Assembly (NCBI RefSeq): GCF_019203185.1
Contig: NZ_CP078093.1
Location: 620,001-684,000 of the forward strand
Source: Crassaminicella indica
Lineage (GTDB): Bacteria > Bacillota > Clostridia > Peptostreptococcales > Thermotaleaceae
Reading direction: 5' to 3'
Length of the DNA stretch: 64,000 nt
Made by a program: the position numbers and the translations under genes. Every line of letters begins with the position of its first letter. The stretch's first letter is position 1. Shown piece after piece: positions 19,532-27,915 of the stretch. The notes below the pieces were generated by a model that was not told where the DNA came from, ran no database searches, and worked only from the letters and a program-made list of their open reading frames with translations.

Positions 19532-20776
19532 TTAACAGGCAACCCTTATTCTCAACGGGGAGGACACACTCCCTTTATCCCTCATAGTTTGCACTATTTC
19601 GGGAATACATTTTTCTTCTTTTCTTAATATATTTAGACTTCCATTAACACCTGCATTTACCAATCCAAAATTTGATTTAAAAAGTCCTCTAACCACTCTG
19701 CGAGTTTTATCGTAGTATTTTTTAGTTATAGGCTCTAAATCGAAAGCACTGCAACCACTTGTGTAACTTTCTTCTTTGAATTTAACTTCAATGCCTTGAA
19801 GCTTAGCTTTATATTTAATCTGTTCTGCAAGTCTTTGAATTGGTATTTGAACAAAAGATTTATTGTAATTCATATTTTGTTTGATACCCTTAATTTTACC
19901 TATAACTATCTTCTTCACCTTATGCTCTAATGCTTTATTTATAATATTTTTGCTTGTTTTATGAAGATAATCATTAACATAATTATTTCTATATCTTCTT
20001 AATGAATTAATCATTTTAGTGTTTTTAAATTTATCAGAACCTATTTTTTTCATTTCAATGCTTTGATAATAAGCAATTTTCTTGTTTACAAAAGCATTAA
20101 TGCCTTTTAGCTTTTTACCACAAAAAAGATAAGTTTCATTTCCATCTTTAAAAGTTAGTGTAGCAAGATTATCCAAACCTAAATCAATAGCCATAATATT
20201 AGTATTGTTTACTGGCTCTAATTCCTGCTTATTGTATATTACAATCAAATACCATTGTTTTAAAGAATTATCCCACTTTATTCTTACTTGTTGCAATTTA
20301 TTAAAGTTTATAAGGCTTTGAAGTTTATTAGAAACTTCAAAATTTAAACTCTCTACCTCAAACATTTTTTGAATTGCTTTAGAAAGAGATAACATTAATG
20401 TATTTTCTTTAAATCTAATAGCCAGATTTGTAAATATAATTTCATTTTTTCTGTTCTGTATATTTTTAAATTTAGGTGGTTTAGGTAATCCATTATACTT
20501 ATGTGGATTTGCTTTAAGATCTTTAATACTTGCAAAATATGATTTCCAATTTTGCTCTAATACTTTGAAAGTTTGTTGTCTTGTATGACTATGAAGAAAA
20601 TCACAGTGCCAATTAGATTTAAACATTTTTTCTATATCTACATAAGATTTAAAACCATTTTCTCTCAATTCATAATTAACTATGTTGTAAAGTTTTGTTG
20701 TATGAAAAGATAATTCTTCTATAATATTTAACTGTTTAATTGTAAAACTTGGCTTAAATTTAAACGATAACTTCAT
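19532..20776 (-). CDS. tnpB: IS200/IS605-family TnpB with an altered RuvC active site
   Basis: A 414-residue TnpB of the clade with IVIG-K-KG in place of the usual IVIE motif and the compensating EESYTS segment (Glu 335/336). The first RuvC Asp is present (IMAIDLGLDNLATL, near 198). At the third position, where relatives read NADVNG, this protein reads NAGVNGSLNIL: Gly376 replaces the Asp. The canonical four-cysteine zinc ribbon is absent. The frame is otherwise complete and starts at an ATG with GGAGGTG. It may be a nuclease-dead or freshly inactivated TnpB. Confidence 0.88.
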   Translation of the reverse strand: MKLSFKFKPSFTIKQLNIIEELSFHTTKLYNIVNYELRENGFKSYVDIEKMFKSNWHCDFLHSHTRQQTFKVLEQNWKSYFASIKDLKANPHKYNGLPKPPKFKNIQNRKNEIIFTNLAIRFKENTLMLSLSKAIQKMFEVESLNFEVSNKLQSLINFNKLQQVRIKWDNSLKQWYLIVIYNKQELEPVNNTNIMAIDLGLDNLATLTFKDGNETYLFCGKKLKGINAFVNKKIAYYQSIEMKKIGSDKFKNTKMINSLRRYRNNYVNDYLHKTSKNIINKALEHKVKKIVIGKIKGIKQNMNYNKSFVQIPIQRLAEQIKYKAKLQGIEVKFKEESYTSGCSAFDLEPITKKYYDKTRRVVRGLFKSNFGLVNAGVNGSLNILRKEEKCIPEIVQTMRDKGSVSSPLRIRVAC

Positions 20777-20811
20777 ATTTTCACCTCCTTAACATTGTTA
20801 TCCATGTGTTT

Positions 20812-20854
20812 ATTTTAACACACCATTGATGTATAGTCAACTATGTGCTAAAAT
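20812..20854. promoter_or_regulatory. Interleaved divergent promoters of tnpB and RHH-tnpA
   Basis: Plus strand: TTGATG (20826-20831), 17 bases, TAAAAT (20849-20854). Minus strand: TTGACT (20835-20840), 17 bases, TAAAAT (20812-20817). Each -35 box lies within the other promoter's spacer, so the two cannot be occupied at once. Confidence 0.7.
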
Positions 20855-20875
20855 TAGTTTAGGAGGTGTTTAAAA

Positions 20876-21034
20876 ATGGCAAGAAAGAATATTAACACTA
20901 CATTAGACGAAGATTTATACACTGAAATCAAAATATTGGCTATCAAATTAAAAACAAATGCTAATGACTTAATTGAAGAAGGTATGAAGTATGTCATTGA
21001 AAAATACAAAAAACAAGACAATAAGTCACAGTAA
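20876..21034 (+). CDS. Small ribbon-helix-helix protein encoded in the IS element
   Basis: A 52-residue protein beginning MARKNINTTLDEDLYTEIK. The basic start, a short beta strand and two helices (EIKILAIKLK and NDLIEEGMKYVIEKY) fit an Arc/CopG-type ribbon-helix-helix DNA-binding fold. The ATG has a textbook AGGAGGTG at nine bases. Its 3' end overlaps the tnpA start by 44 bases in another frame. It lies just downstream of the interleaved promoters, so autoregulation and control of tnpA/tnpB are likely but inferred. Confidence 0.8.
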   Translation: MARKNINTTLDEDLYTEIKILAIKLKTNANDLIEEGMKYVIEKYKKQDNKSQ

Positions 21035-21407
21035 ATATAACATCAATTATCATATTGTTTTCTGTCCTAAGTATCGTCATAATATTTTTAAAGACGAATT
21101 AGAATATGAATTATTAAAATGTTTTAAAGTAATATGCCATTGTTATGGTTACGAACTTACCCCACAAGAGATAATGCCTGACCATATCCATCTTTTCATA
21201 TCTGCTCCACCAACTGTTGCACCAGTAGATATAGTTAGAAAACTAAAAAGTATATCTGCTAATGAGATATTTAAAGGCTTCCCCAAGTTAAAACAATCTA
21301 AATTTTGGGGCAGTGGCTTATGGAGTAGAGGATATTATATTGGTACTGCTAAAGCAGTATCTTCTGAAACCATTCAAAAATATATCCAAACCCAAAAGAA
21401 TGTTTAA
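20991..21407 (+). CDS. tnpA: IS200/IS605-family TnpA, Y1 HUH transposase
   Basis: A 138-residue single-strand transposase. The HUH metal site is seen as MPDHIHLFI (His65, His67), and the catalytic tyrosine is probably Tyr131 in TIQKYIQTQ. Length and motif order are normal, so it looks functional. The start overlaps the ribbon-helix-helix gene (ATG at 20991), implying translational coupling. The hairpin at 21406-21432 follows the stop. Confidence 0.92.
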   Translation: MSLKNTKNKTISHSKYNINYHIVFCPKYRHNIFKDELEYELLKCFKVICHCYGYELTPQEIMPDHIHLFISAPPTVAPVDIVRKLKSISANEIFKGFPKLKQSKFWGSGLWSRGYYIGTAKAVSSETIQKYIQTQKNV

Positions 21408-21432
21408 TTTTTAGGTATTTAACCTAAAAATT
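21406..21432 (+). terminator. Hairpin after tnpA, terminator or IS end
   Basis: An 11-bp stem (AATTTTTAGGT with ACCTAAAAATT) with a five-base loop abuts the tnpA stop. A second stem-loop (GGCACAA/TTGTGCC, 21436-21481) follows and may belong to the element's other end. Confidence 0.5.
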
Positions 21433-21780
21433 AAAGGCACAATTCATCCTCCGAGATAAACAACGAAGGTTTTCTTGTGCCGAATTTATAAAAGTGCATA
21501 CACTTACTCGTCCATTAAGCTTACTTTCAGGAATTCTCTTAACATTTTCAGTTTGTGATGTTTTTAATATTGTCCGATATGATGTTTGAGAACATTCAAT
21601 ATGAAAAACAAACTCAGGTTTATCTTTGTCCAATATTGCATCTAGAGAATTTTGACATATTTCACGTGCTAAAGAGCTATATGGTGACCCCCTAAAAGTT
21701 TCAATCCCTGCCTCACTTATTCCATTTAACTGACCAAAATTATTAGATGGAAAGTTCCAACCTATCCCCATATTTATCAC
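21424..21780 (-). pseudogene. N-terminal fragment of a MutL-like GHKL ATPase
   Basis: The reading frame starts normally (MINMGIGWNFPSNNFGQLNG) and contains SLAREICQNSLDAILDK, the first GHKL/Bergerat motif (E...N..DA) of MutL/MORC-like ATPases. The rest of the ATPase fold is missing: the frame enters the IS element near 21490 and stops at 21424. Only about 95 residues are native. I infer that this is the 5' end of a defence-type operon whose 3' end is the DUF6339 remnant at 18972-19468. Confidence 0.65.
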
Positions 21781-21915
21781 CCCAATTTAAATTTATTATC
21801 TTTTTTCCTAATATATATTTTAACACATTCGCTTAATGTGCCTACAATATTATATTAACATCAATTTTTTATTAGGCTTTATTTGTGTACAATTTTTTAA
21901 TTTCAAAAAATTTAA

Positions 21916-21970
21916 ACCGTGACCATAATAATCAAAAGCTACCAAACAGATTATTATAGTCACGTTTTTT
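21916..21970. terminator. Hairpin downstream of prfA, likely bidirectional terminator
   Basis: Long stem (CGTGAC plus ATAATAATC pairing with GATTATTAT plus GTCACG, 21918-21933 with 21949-21964) around a 15-base loop, followed on the plus strand by TTTTTT. The 21781-22091 gap holds no other feature I can support. Confidence 0.65.
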
Positions 21971-22091
21971 GTAAAATAAACTATCACTTAATCAATTTAA
22001 TGATTTCCCAACAGCCCCATAATCTAATACCTTGAAATCATTGCATAAAGGAAATCCAATTATAACAAAGATATTTTAAAAATGCATGAAA

Positions 22092-23159
22092 TTATACTAC
22101 CTGCTTTAATTTTTCTGCTTGATCTGTTGTAATAAGTGCATCTAATATTTCATCAATATCTCCATCCAACACATAATCTAGCTTATATAGCGTTAAGTTA
22201 ATTCTGTGATCTGTAACACGTCCTTGTGGGAAATTGTAAGTTCTGATTCTCTCACTTCTATCTCCAGTACCTACCTGACTTTTTCTTTCCTGAGCAATTT
22301 CTGCCTGCTGCTCTGCAAGCATCTTATCATATAATCTAGCCTTTAATATTTTAAAAGCCTTCTCCTTATTCTTAAGCTGTGATTTTTCATCCTGACAAGA
22401 AACAACTATTCCTGTAGGCATATGTGTAAGTCTTACAGCAGAATCTGTTGTATTTACACTCTGTCCTCCATTTCCTGAAGAACGGAAAACATCTACACGA
22501 ACATCATTTGGATTGATTTCAATCTCTACATCATCTACCTCTGGAAGCACTGCTACAGTTGCTGTAGATGTGTGAATTCTTCCACCTGATTCAGTAGCTG
22601 GAATTCTCTGTACTCTGTGTACACCACTTTCATACTTAAGCCTTGAGTAAACACCCTTTCCTTTGATCATAAATACTACTTCTTTGATTCCACCTACACC
22701 TGTTTCACTAAGGCTCATCATTTCAACCTTCCAACGATTTCTTTCTGCATATCTTGTGTACATTCTTAAAAGATCTCCTGCAAACAGTCCTGCTTCATCT
22801 CCACCAGCACCTGCTCTAATTTCTACAATAACATTCTTTTCATCATTTGGGTCCTTTGGTACTAAAAGAAGCTTCAATTCATCTTCTATAGGCCCTATTT
22901 TTTCTTCTAGCTCATTTAATTCCATTTTTGCCATTTCTCTAAATTCTTCATCATCACTTTCATGTAAAATAGATTTAGCTTCTTCAATACCTTCCTTTGT
23001 CTTTTTATATTCCTTGTATTTATTAACAATAGGTTCTATTTCTGCAAGCTCTTTGATGTATTTTTGCCATTCTGACTGATTATTAATAATTTCTGGATCT
23101 GAAACCTTCTGACTCAAATCCTTATACTTATCTTCTATAAAATCTAATTTATCAAACAT
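22092..23159 (-). CDS. prfA: Peptide chain release factor 1
   Basis: A 355-residue RF1 that ends translation at UAA and UAG. The catalytic GGQ motif is in [19 protein letters not shown] near residue 230. The codon-recognition region carries the RF1-type PAT tripeptide in [11 protein letters not shown]. Length is normal and the ATG follows GAGGTGA. Directly upstream is prmC, which methylates this GGQ glutamine, the conserved bacterial pairing. Confidence 0.97.
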   Translation of the reverse strand: MFDKLDFIEDKYKDLSQKVSDPEIINNQSEWQKYIKELAEIEPIVNKYKEYKKTKEGIEEAKSILHESDDEEFREMAKMELNELEEKIGPIEDELKLLLVPKDPNDEKNVIVEIRAGAGGDEAGLFAGDLLRMYTRYAERNRWKVEMMSLSETGVGGIKEVVFMIKGKGVYSRLKYESGVHRVQRIPATESGGRIHTSTATVAVLPEVDDVEIEINPNDVRVDVFRSSGNGGQSVNTTDSAVRLTHMPTGIVVSCQDEKSQLKNKEKAFKILKARLYDKMLAEQQAEIAQERKSQVGTGDRSERIRTYNFPQGRVTDHRINLTLYKLDYVLDGDIDEILDALITTDQAEKLKQVV

Positions 23160-23216
23160 CTATTTCACCTCGCACATTTTCTCTTAACAGTTTATTATAT
23201 CATTTTTATCATATTT

Positions 23217-24083
23217 TCACAATGTAGCTACAACTACTCTCTCTATCCCTGCTAAATCTTTTATTTTATTTATTTCCGTATATAATCCTTTATTTTCCAT
23301 TAGCTCTTTTACAAGCTCTGCTTGATCATGACCTACTTCTAAAGCAATATATCCTCCTTTTTTCACAAAAAAAGGAGCTTCGTCAATAATTCTTCTATAA
23401 AAGTCAAGTCCATCAGTTCCTCCATCTAATGCAAGTCTTGGCTCATACTTTTTCACTTCTATCTGAAGCTTATCAATCTCTTCTTTTGGTATATAAGGAG
23501 GATTTGAAACAAGAATATCTACCTTTCCCTCTAATTTATTTTTCAAAGGGGTAAACAAATCACCTTCTAAAAATTCAATTTTTTCTGCCACTCCATTTGA
23601 TACTGCATTCTTCTTTCCTATTGTAATAGCACGTCTTGAAATATCTATGGAATATACAAAAGCATTTTTTATATATTTTGCAAGGCTTACAGTAATAGCT
23701 CCACTTCCTGTTCCAATATCTACAATAGTTATATTATCATTTTTCCTATTATTTGCCCACTTTATAACTGCTTCTACTAAAATTTCTGTATCCGGTCTAG
23801 GAATGAGTACACCTTCCTCTACATAAAAATCCAATCCCATAAATTCCTGCTTTTTTACAATATACTGAACAGGCATTCCAGCAATTCTTTTTTCAACAAA
23901 TTCCTCAAAAGCCTTAAAAGCTTCCTCCGATAAGCTTTTATTTCTATGAGTATATAAAAACAATCTCTCCTTCTTTAATACATGACACAAAAGTACCTCT
24001 GCATCTAACAGAGGTGTAACTGCATTTGTCCTTTCAATTCTTTCTACTGCTAGCTTTAAAGCATCCTGTATCTTTACTACCAA
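23217..24083 (-). CDS. prmC: Release-factor glutamine N5-methyltransferase
   Basis: A 288-residue SAM-dependent methyltransferase acting on the GGQ glutamine of release factors. The SAM site is seen as IVDIGTGSGAITVSLAKY and the catalytic motif as VSNPPYIPKEEID. The start is TTG (ending at 24083), seven bases after AAGGAGG, and overlaps the stop of yqhQ by seven bases, so the two are probably translationally coupled. prfA follows. Confidence 0.95.
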   Translation of the reverse strand: MVVKIQDALKLAVERIERTNAVTPLLDAEVLLCHVLKKERLFLYTHRNKSLSEEAFKAFEEFVEKRIAGMPVQYIVKKQEFMGLDFYVEEGVLIPRPDTEILVEAVIKWANNRKNDNITIVDIGTGSGAITVSLAKYIKNAFVYSIDISRRAITIGKKNAVSNGVAEKIEFLEGDLFTPLKNKLEGKVDILVSNPPYIPKEEIDKLQIEVKKYEPRLALDGGTDGLDFYRRIIDEAPFFVKKGGYIALEVGHDQAELVKELMENKGLYTEINKIKDLAGIERVVVATL

Positions 24084-25030
24084 ATGTCAACCTCCTTGTC
24101 ATCTGTCAAAACATTTTTCATAGCTTCGATTGCTACTTCTAACTGACTATCATCTGGTTCTTTAGTTGTAAGCTTTTGAAAAAGCAGTCCCGGATAACTG
24201 ATATATCTTACTATTTTAGAAGGACTTTTTCCTGCCCATCTGATAATCTCATAGGATATTCCTGCTATAACAGGCATAAGCAATAATCTTGACAAAACTC
24301 TGACCACTGGATTAGGCCAACCTATAAGTGAAAAGAGTAGTAAGCTTGTGATCATTACAAAAACTATAAAGCTCGTCCCACATCTTGGATGAAGGGTTGG
24401 AAACTGTCTTGCATTTTCTACTGTTAATGGAAGACCACTTTCATAGCAGTGAATAGTTTTATGCTCTGCTCCATGATACTCAAAAACTCTTTGAATATCC
24501 TTCATTCTAGAGATCAATACAATATAGCCTACAAATAATAAAATTCTAAATACACCCTCTACAATATTTAAAAGCAACGGATTATTTATTTTGGTTTTAA
24601 AAAAATGCATAGCTACAGTTGGCGATATGATAAAAAGCAAAATCCCAAAAGCGATTGCTGTAACTACTGAAAAGTAAATAAGGATATCTCCTGCCTTATC
24701 TCCAAATGTATTTTCTACCCACATTTCAAACTTTCCTTTTTCTTCCGTACTATCTTCTTCTTCAAAAAACTCAGCAGAGTAAGTAAGGGATTTTACCCCC
24801 AATACCATAGCATCAAATAGTGCAATAACGCCCCTTATCATAGGCACTTTTGTAAGAGCACTTTTTGATATGCCTTTTACTTCTTCTTTTTTTACTACAA
24901 TCTCTTTATCTTGTTTTCTAACAGCAATAGCAATATCCTTAGGGCCTTTCATCATTACCCCTTCTATTACTGCCTGACCACCTATACTTGTTGGTTTAGC
25001 ATGCTTTCTAAAAATTTTTTCTAAATCCAA
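24077..25030 (-). CDS. yqhQ: DUF1385 membrane protein (YqhQ family)
   Basis: A 317-residue protein of unknown biochemical role, conserved next to rpmE/prmC/prfA in clostridia. The signature SIGGQAVIEGVMMKGP lies near residue 20. Four or five membrane helices follow, with the HGAEHKTIHCYESG motif near residue 200 and a GTSFI segment. I prefer the TTG start ending at 25030 (LDLEKIFRKH) behind AAAGGAAG; an upstream ATG lies inside the rpmE terminator. Confidence 0.88.
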   Translation of the reverse strand: MDLEKIFRKHAKPTSIGGQAVIEGVMMKGPKDIAIAVRKQDKEIVVKKEEVKGISKSALTKVPMIRGVIALFDAMVLGVKSLTYSAEFFEEEDSTEEKGKFEMWVENTFGDKAGDILIYFSVVTAIAFGILLFIISPTVAMHFFKTKINNPLLLNIVEGVFRILLFVGYIVLISRMKDIQRVFEYHGAEHKTIHCYESGLPLTVENARQFPTLHPRCGTSFIVFVMITSLLLFSLIGWPNPVVRVLSRLLLMPVIAGISYEIIRWAGKSPSKIVRYISYPGLLFQKLTTKEPDDSQLEVAIEAMKNVLTDDKEVDIW

Positions 25031-25062
25031 GTTAATCTTCCTTTCGAGATTTTCAGTATATA

Positions 25063-25096
25063 CAACAAAGGTTAGAGACATACCATCCCTAACCTA
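25063..25096 (-). terminator. Intrinsic terminator of rpmE
   Basis: A nine-base-pair stem (GGTTAGGGA with TCTCTAACC, one G-T pair) followed on the minus strand by TTTGTTGT. It lies about 25 bases after the rpmE stop and upstream of the yqhQ start. Confidence 0.75.
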
Positions 25097-25118
25097 TAAT
25101 AATCAAACCTTTTTATTT

Positions 25119-25322
25119 TTATTTCATGCCATATTTTTGCTTGAATTTCTCAACACGTCCACCTTGGCTCACAAATTTTTGCTTACCAGTAAAGAACGGA
25201 TGACATGCTGAACAAATCTCAACTTTGATTTCTTCTTTTACAGAACCTGTTTCAAATGTATTTCCACAAGCACATTTTACAACTGCTTTTTTGTAATCTG
25301 GATGGATTCCTTGTTTCATTCT
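25119..25322 (-). CDS. rpmE: Ribosomal protein L31, zinc-binding form
   Basis: A 67-residue L31. The zinc ligands are present as CACG near residue 17 and CSACHPF near residue 38, so this is the C+ (zinc) form. It starts [19 protein letters not shown] at the ATG ending at 25322 behind AGAGGTGA. It lies downstream of rho, the usual clostridial order. Confidence 0.96.
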   Translation of the reverse strand, partial: RMKQGIHPDYKKAVVKCACGNTFETGSVKEEIKVEICSACHPFFTGKQKFVSQGGRVEKFKQKYGMK

Positions 25323-25423
25323 ATTCACCTCTTTCTTTGATCTTTCACTATATATCAAAAAAATCTTTTTTAATTTTCAACTATTACATTATAGCACAAG
25401 GATTTTTTCAGTTCAAGAACTTT

Positions 25424-26773
25424 TTATATTTTATTTCTCATCTTCTCTATAAATTCTAAGTTTGTCTTGCTTTCTGCAAGCTTTCCTATGATCGCCTCAG
25501 TTACTTCCTGTGTTGGATTATTAGCCATCGCACGCCTCATACTCCATATACACTCTAATTCCTTTTGTCCTAATAATAATTCTTCTCTTCTTGTTCCTGA
25601 TTTATTTAGATTAATAGCAGGGAATATTCTCTTTTCTGAAAGCTTTCGATCTAGGTGAAGCTCCATATTCCCTGTCCCCTTGAATTCCTCAAATATCACA
25701 TCATCCATACGACTTCCTGTATCTACTAAAGCTGTTGCAAGTACCGTAAGACTTCCCCCTTCTTCTATATTTCTAGCTGCACCAAAGAACCTTTTTGGTT
25801 TGTGAAGAGCTCCGGGGTCCAAGCCTCCTGATAGAGTTCTTCCTGTAGAAGGAATAGTCAAATTGTACGCTCTAGCAAGTCTTGTAATACTATCTAATAA
25901 TATAACCACATCTTTTCCATGCTCTACAAGCCTTTTAGCTCTATTTAAAACCATCTCTGCCACTTTTATATGATGACTTGGAAGCTCATCAAAGGTAGAA
26001 TAAATCACATCTCCCTTAATAGACCTCTGCATATCAGTAACTTCCTCTGGTCGCTCATCGATTAATAAAACAATAATTTCTATATCCTCATACTTTTCTG
26101 CAATACTGTTTGCAATTTTTTTAAGGAGTATGGTTTTTCCAGCCTTTGGTGGGGCAACAATAAGACCTCTTTGTCCTTTTCCTATAGGAGCAATCAGGTC
26201 GATAAGTCTTGTAGAAAGGTCTGCTGGATTATATTCAAGGGTAATTCTTTTATTGGGATAAATAGGTGTGAGATTATCAAAGTTTGGCCTCTTTGCAGCA
26301 ACTTCAGGATTGTCATTGTTGACTTTTTGCACATATAGAAGAGCTCTAAATTTTTCACCACTCTTTGGTGGTCTTGTAATCCCTAGAATTTTATCTCCTG
26401 TCTTCAAATTGAATCTTCTTATTTGAGAAGGAGATACATATACATCTTCTTCACTGGTAAGGAAATTATAAAACCTTAAAAATCCAAATCCTCCAGTTCC
26501 TTCAGTTAATTCTAAAACGCCTTCTACTGTATCTACTTCCTTACTATTATCAATTTCATTGTTTATTTTTTCAGGAAGACTCTGCCGATCCATTGGGATT
26601 TTTTTATTTTCCTCTGAAATTTTTGCTATTTCATCTCTTTGAGCATTAGTAGCTTCTTTAATCAGCTCAATAAGCTCATGCTTTTTAAACCTGCTTATAT
26701 TCTTTATATGAAGCTCCTTTGCCATCTGCCGCAGCTCATCTAGCTTCTTTTTTTCTATTTCGAGTAAATCCAA
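25424..26773 (-). CDS. rho: Transcription termination factor Rho
   Basis: A 449-residue hexameric RNA helicase. Domains: N-terminal Rho helix bundle (about 1-45), a charged linker, an OB-fold RNA-binding domain (about 75-150, with GFGFLRF) and a RecA-type ATPase with Walker [18 protein letters not shown] and Walker [17 protein letters not shown]. The start is TTG at 26773, eight bases after GGAGGTG; an upstream ATG lacks a site. The leader carries an inverted repeat that may take part in autoregulation. Confidence 0.95.
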   Translation of the reverse strand: MDLLEIEKKKLDELRQMAKELHIKNISRFKKHELIELIKEATNAQRDEIAKISEENKKIPMDRQSLPEKINNEIDNSKEVDTVEGVLELTEGTGGFGFLRFYNFLTSEEDVYVSPSQIRRFNLKTGDKILGITRPPKSGEKFRALLYVQKVNNDNPEVAAKRPNFDNLTPIYPNKRITLEYNPADLSTRLIDLIAPIGKGQRGLIVAPPKAGKTILLKKIANSIAEKYEDIEIIVLLIDERPEEVTDMQRSIKGDVIYSTFDELPSHHIKVAEMVLNRAKRLVEHGKDVVILLDSITRLARAYNLTIPSTGRTLSGGLDPGALHKPKRFFGAARNIEEGGSLTVLATALVDTGSRMDDVIFEEFKGTGNMELHLDRKLSEKRIFPAINLNKSGTRREELLLGQKELECIWSMRRAMANNPTQEVTEAIIGKLAESKTNLEFIEKMRNKI

Positions 26774-26822
26774 ACAAACACCTCCGTTAATATAAAAAAT
26801 GATAAGAAAACAATACACAAAT

Positions 26823-26859
26823 GGCAATCCTCCTCTTTTTTCAAAAGAAGAGGATTGCT
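26823..26859. repeat. Inverted repeat in the rho leader
   Basis: GCAATCCTC with GAGGATTGC (9 bp, 26824-26832 and 26850-26858), with an inner CTTTT/AAAAG extension, 50 bases upstream of the rho start. There is no T run on the minus strand, so it is a poor terminator and may be a leader or processing structure. Confidence 0.55.
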
Positions 26860-26933
26860 ATCACCACCAAAATATCATACTAATGCTTAAATTTTATATT
26901 GTGAAATTTTTATTGTCAAGGTATATCTATCAA

Positions 26934-27902
26934 TTACTTTGCATATTCAGGCTTTTTGTCTAGCTTGTGAATAGCTTCTATAAATCGAATAGTTCCTGTT
27001 TCTGCTCTCATGACAACAGAATGAGTTCTTGCCATATTGTTTTCAGAATATGTAACACCTCTTAATAAATCTCCATCTGATATACCTGTAGCAGCAAAAT
27101 ACACTTCATTCCCTTTTACCAAATCATCTAGTCGTAGTACCTTTTCACAGTCTACACCCATTTTTTTGCATCTTTCTCTTTCTTCTTCTTCAAAAGGAAC
27201 TAATTTCCCTTGAAATTCTCCACCTAGACATTTTATTGCAGCTGCAGCAAGCACTCCTTCTGGCGCACCACCAATTCCAAGCATGATATCTATTCCTCTG
27301 TCCTCAAAGCATGTAGCAATTGCAGCCGCTACATCACCTTCTTTAAATAGCTTGATTCTTACACCAAGCTCTCTACATTCTTTAATAATCCTCTCATGTC
27401 TTTCTCGATCTAACATAGTTACTGTAAGATCTGTAATATTTTTATTAAGAGCTTTTGCAACATTTAACAAATTTTCTTTTACAGGTGCATTCATATCAAT
27501 AACACCCTTTGCCTTAGGTCCTACTGCTATTTTATCCATATACATATCAGGCGCATTAAGTAAATGCCCCTTTGGTGCTACTGCAACAACAGCTACAGCA
27601 TTAGGAAGTCCCTTTGCAACACAATTTGTTCCATCTACAGGATCTACTGCTATATCTACCTTTATGCATCCATTATCTGCTTTTCCGATCTGCTCTCCAA
27701 TATAAAGCATAGGGGCTTCATCCATTTCTCCTTCACCTATTACTACAACACCGTCTATATTTAAAGTATCCAACATGCTTCTCATTCCGTCTACAGCAGC
27801 CTGATCAGCAATATTTTTATCTCCTCTTCCCATATATTTTGCCGCTCCCAATGCAGCAGCCTCCGTAACTCTAGCTAAATTTAGCGCTAAATTCCTATCC
27901 AT
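26934..27902 (-). CDS. glpX: Class II fructose-1,6-bisphosphatase, second tandem copy
   Basis: A 322-residue GlpX-type FBPase for gluconeogenesis, lithium-sensitive phosphatase fold. Seen: VVIGEGEMDEAPMLYIGE and the metal motif DPVDGTN. Most relatives, including the neighbouring copy, have Glu in the fourth position (DPxEGT), so the Asp is a mild change in the metal site. GGAPEGVLAAAAIKC is conserved. The start ATG lies 13 bases after the other glpX and has an AAGGGGGA site. Confidence 0.92.
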   Translation of the reverse strand: MDRNLALNLARVTEAAALGAAKYMGRGDKNIADQAAVDGMRSMLDTLNIDGVVVIGEGEMDEAPMLYIGEQIGKADNGCIKVDIAVDPVDGTNCVAKGLPNAVAVVAVAPKGHLLNAPDMYMDKIAVGPKAKGVIDMNAPVKENLLNVAKALNKNITDLTVTMLDRERHERIIKECRELGVRIKLFKEGDVAAAIATCFEDRGIDIMLGIGGAPEGVLAAAAIKCLGGEFQGKLVPFEEEERERCKKMGVDCEKVLRLDDLVKGNEVYFAATGISDGDLLRGVTYSENNMARTHSVVMRAETGTIRFIEAIHKLDKKPEYAK

Positions 27903-27915
27903 TATACAATCCCCC

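Larger units (their letters stand above)
19469..21482. mobile_element. IS200/IS605-family element with divergent tnpB and RHH-tnpA
   Basis: About 2 kb holding tnpB (minus strand) and a small ribbon-helix-helix gene plus tnpA (plus strand). The left end is set by the subterminal hairpin at 19477-19498 and the end-like GTTCAC (minus strand, 19469-19474), beyond which the DUF6339 remnant resumes. The right end lies near the hairpins at 21406-21432 and 21436-21481; its exact position is uncertain. The element separates two remnant genes that probably once belonged to one operon. Confidence 0.75.

Noticed and set aside
24077-25081. Upstream ATG start for yqhQ at 25081
   Set aside because: It lies inside the rpmE terminator stem and has no ribosome site, while a TTG at 25030 follows AAAGGAAG.
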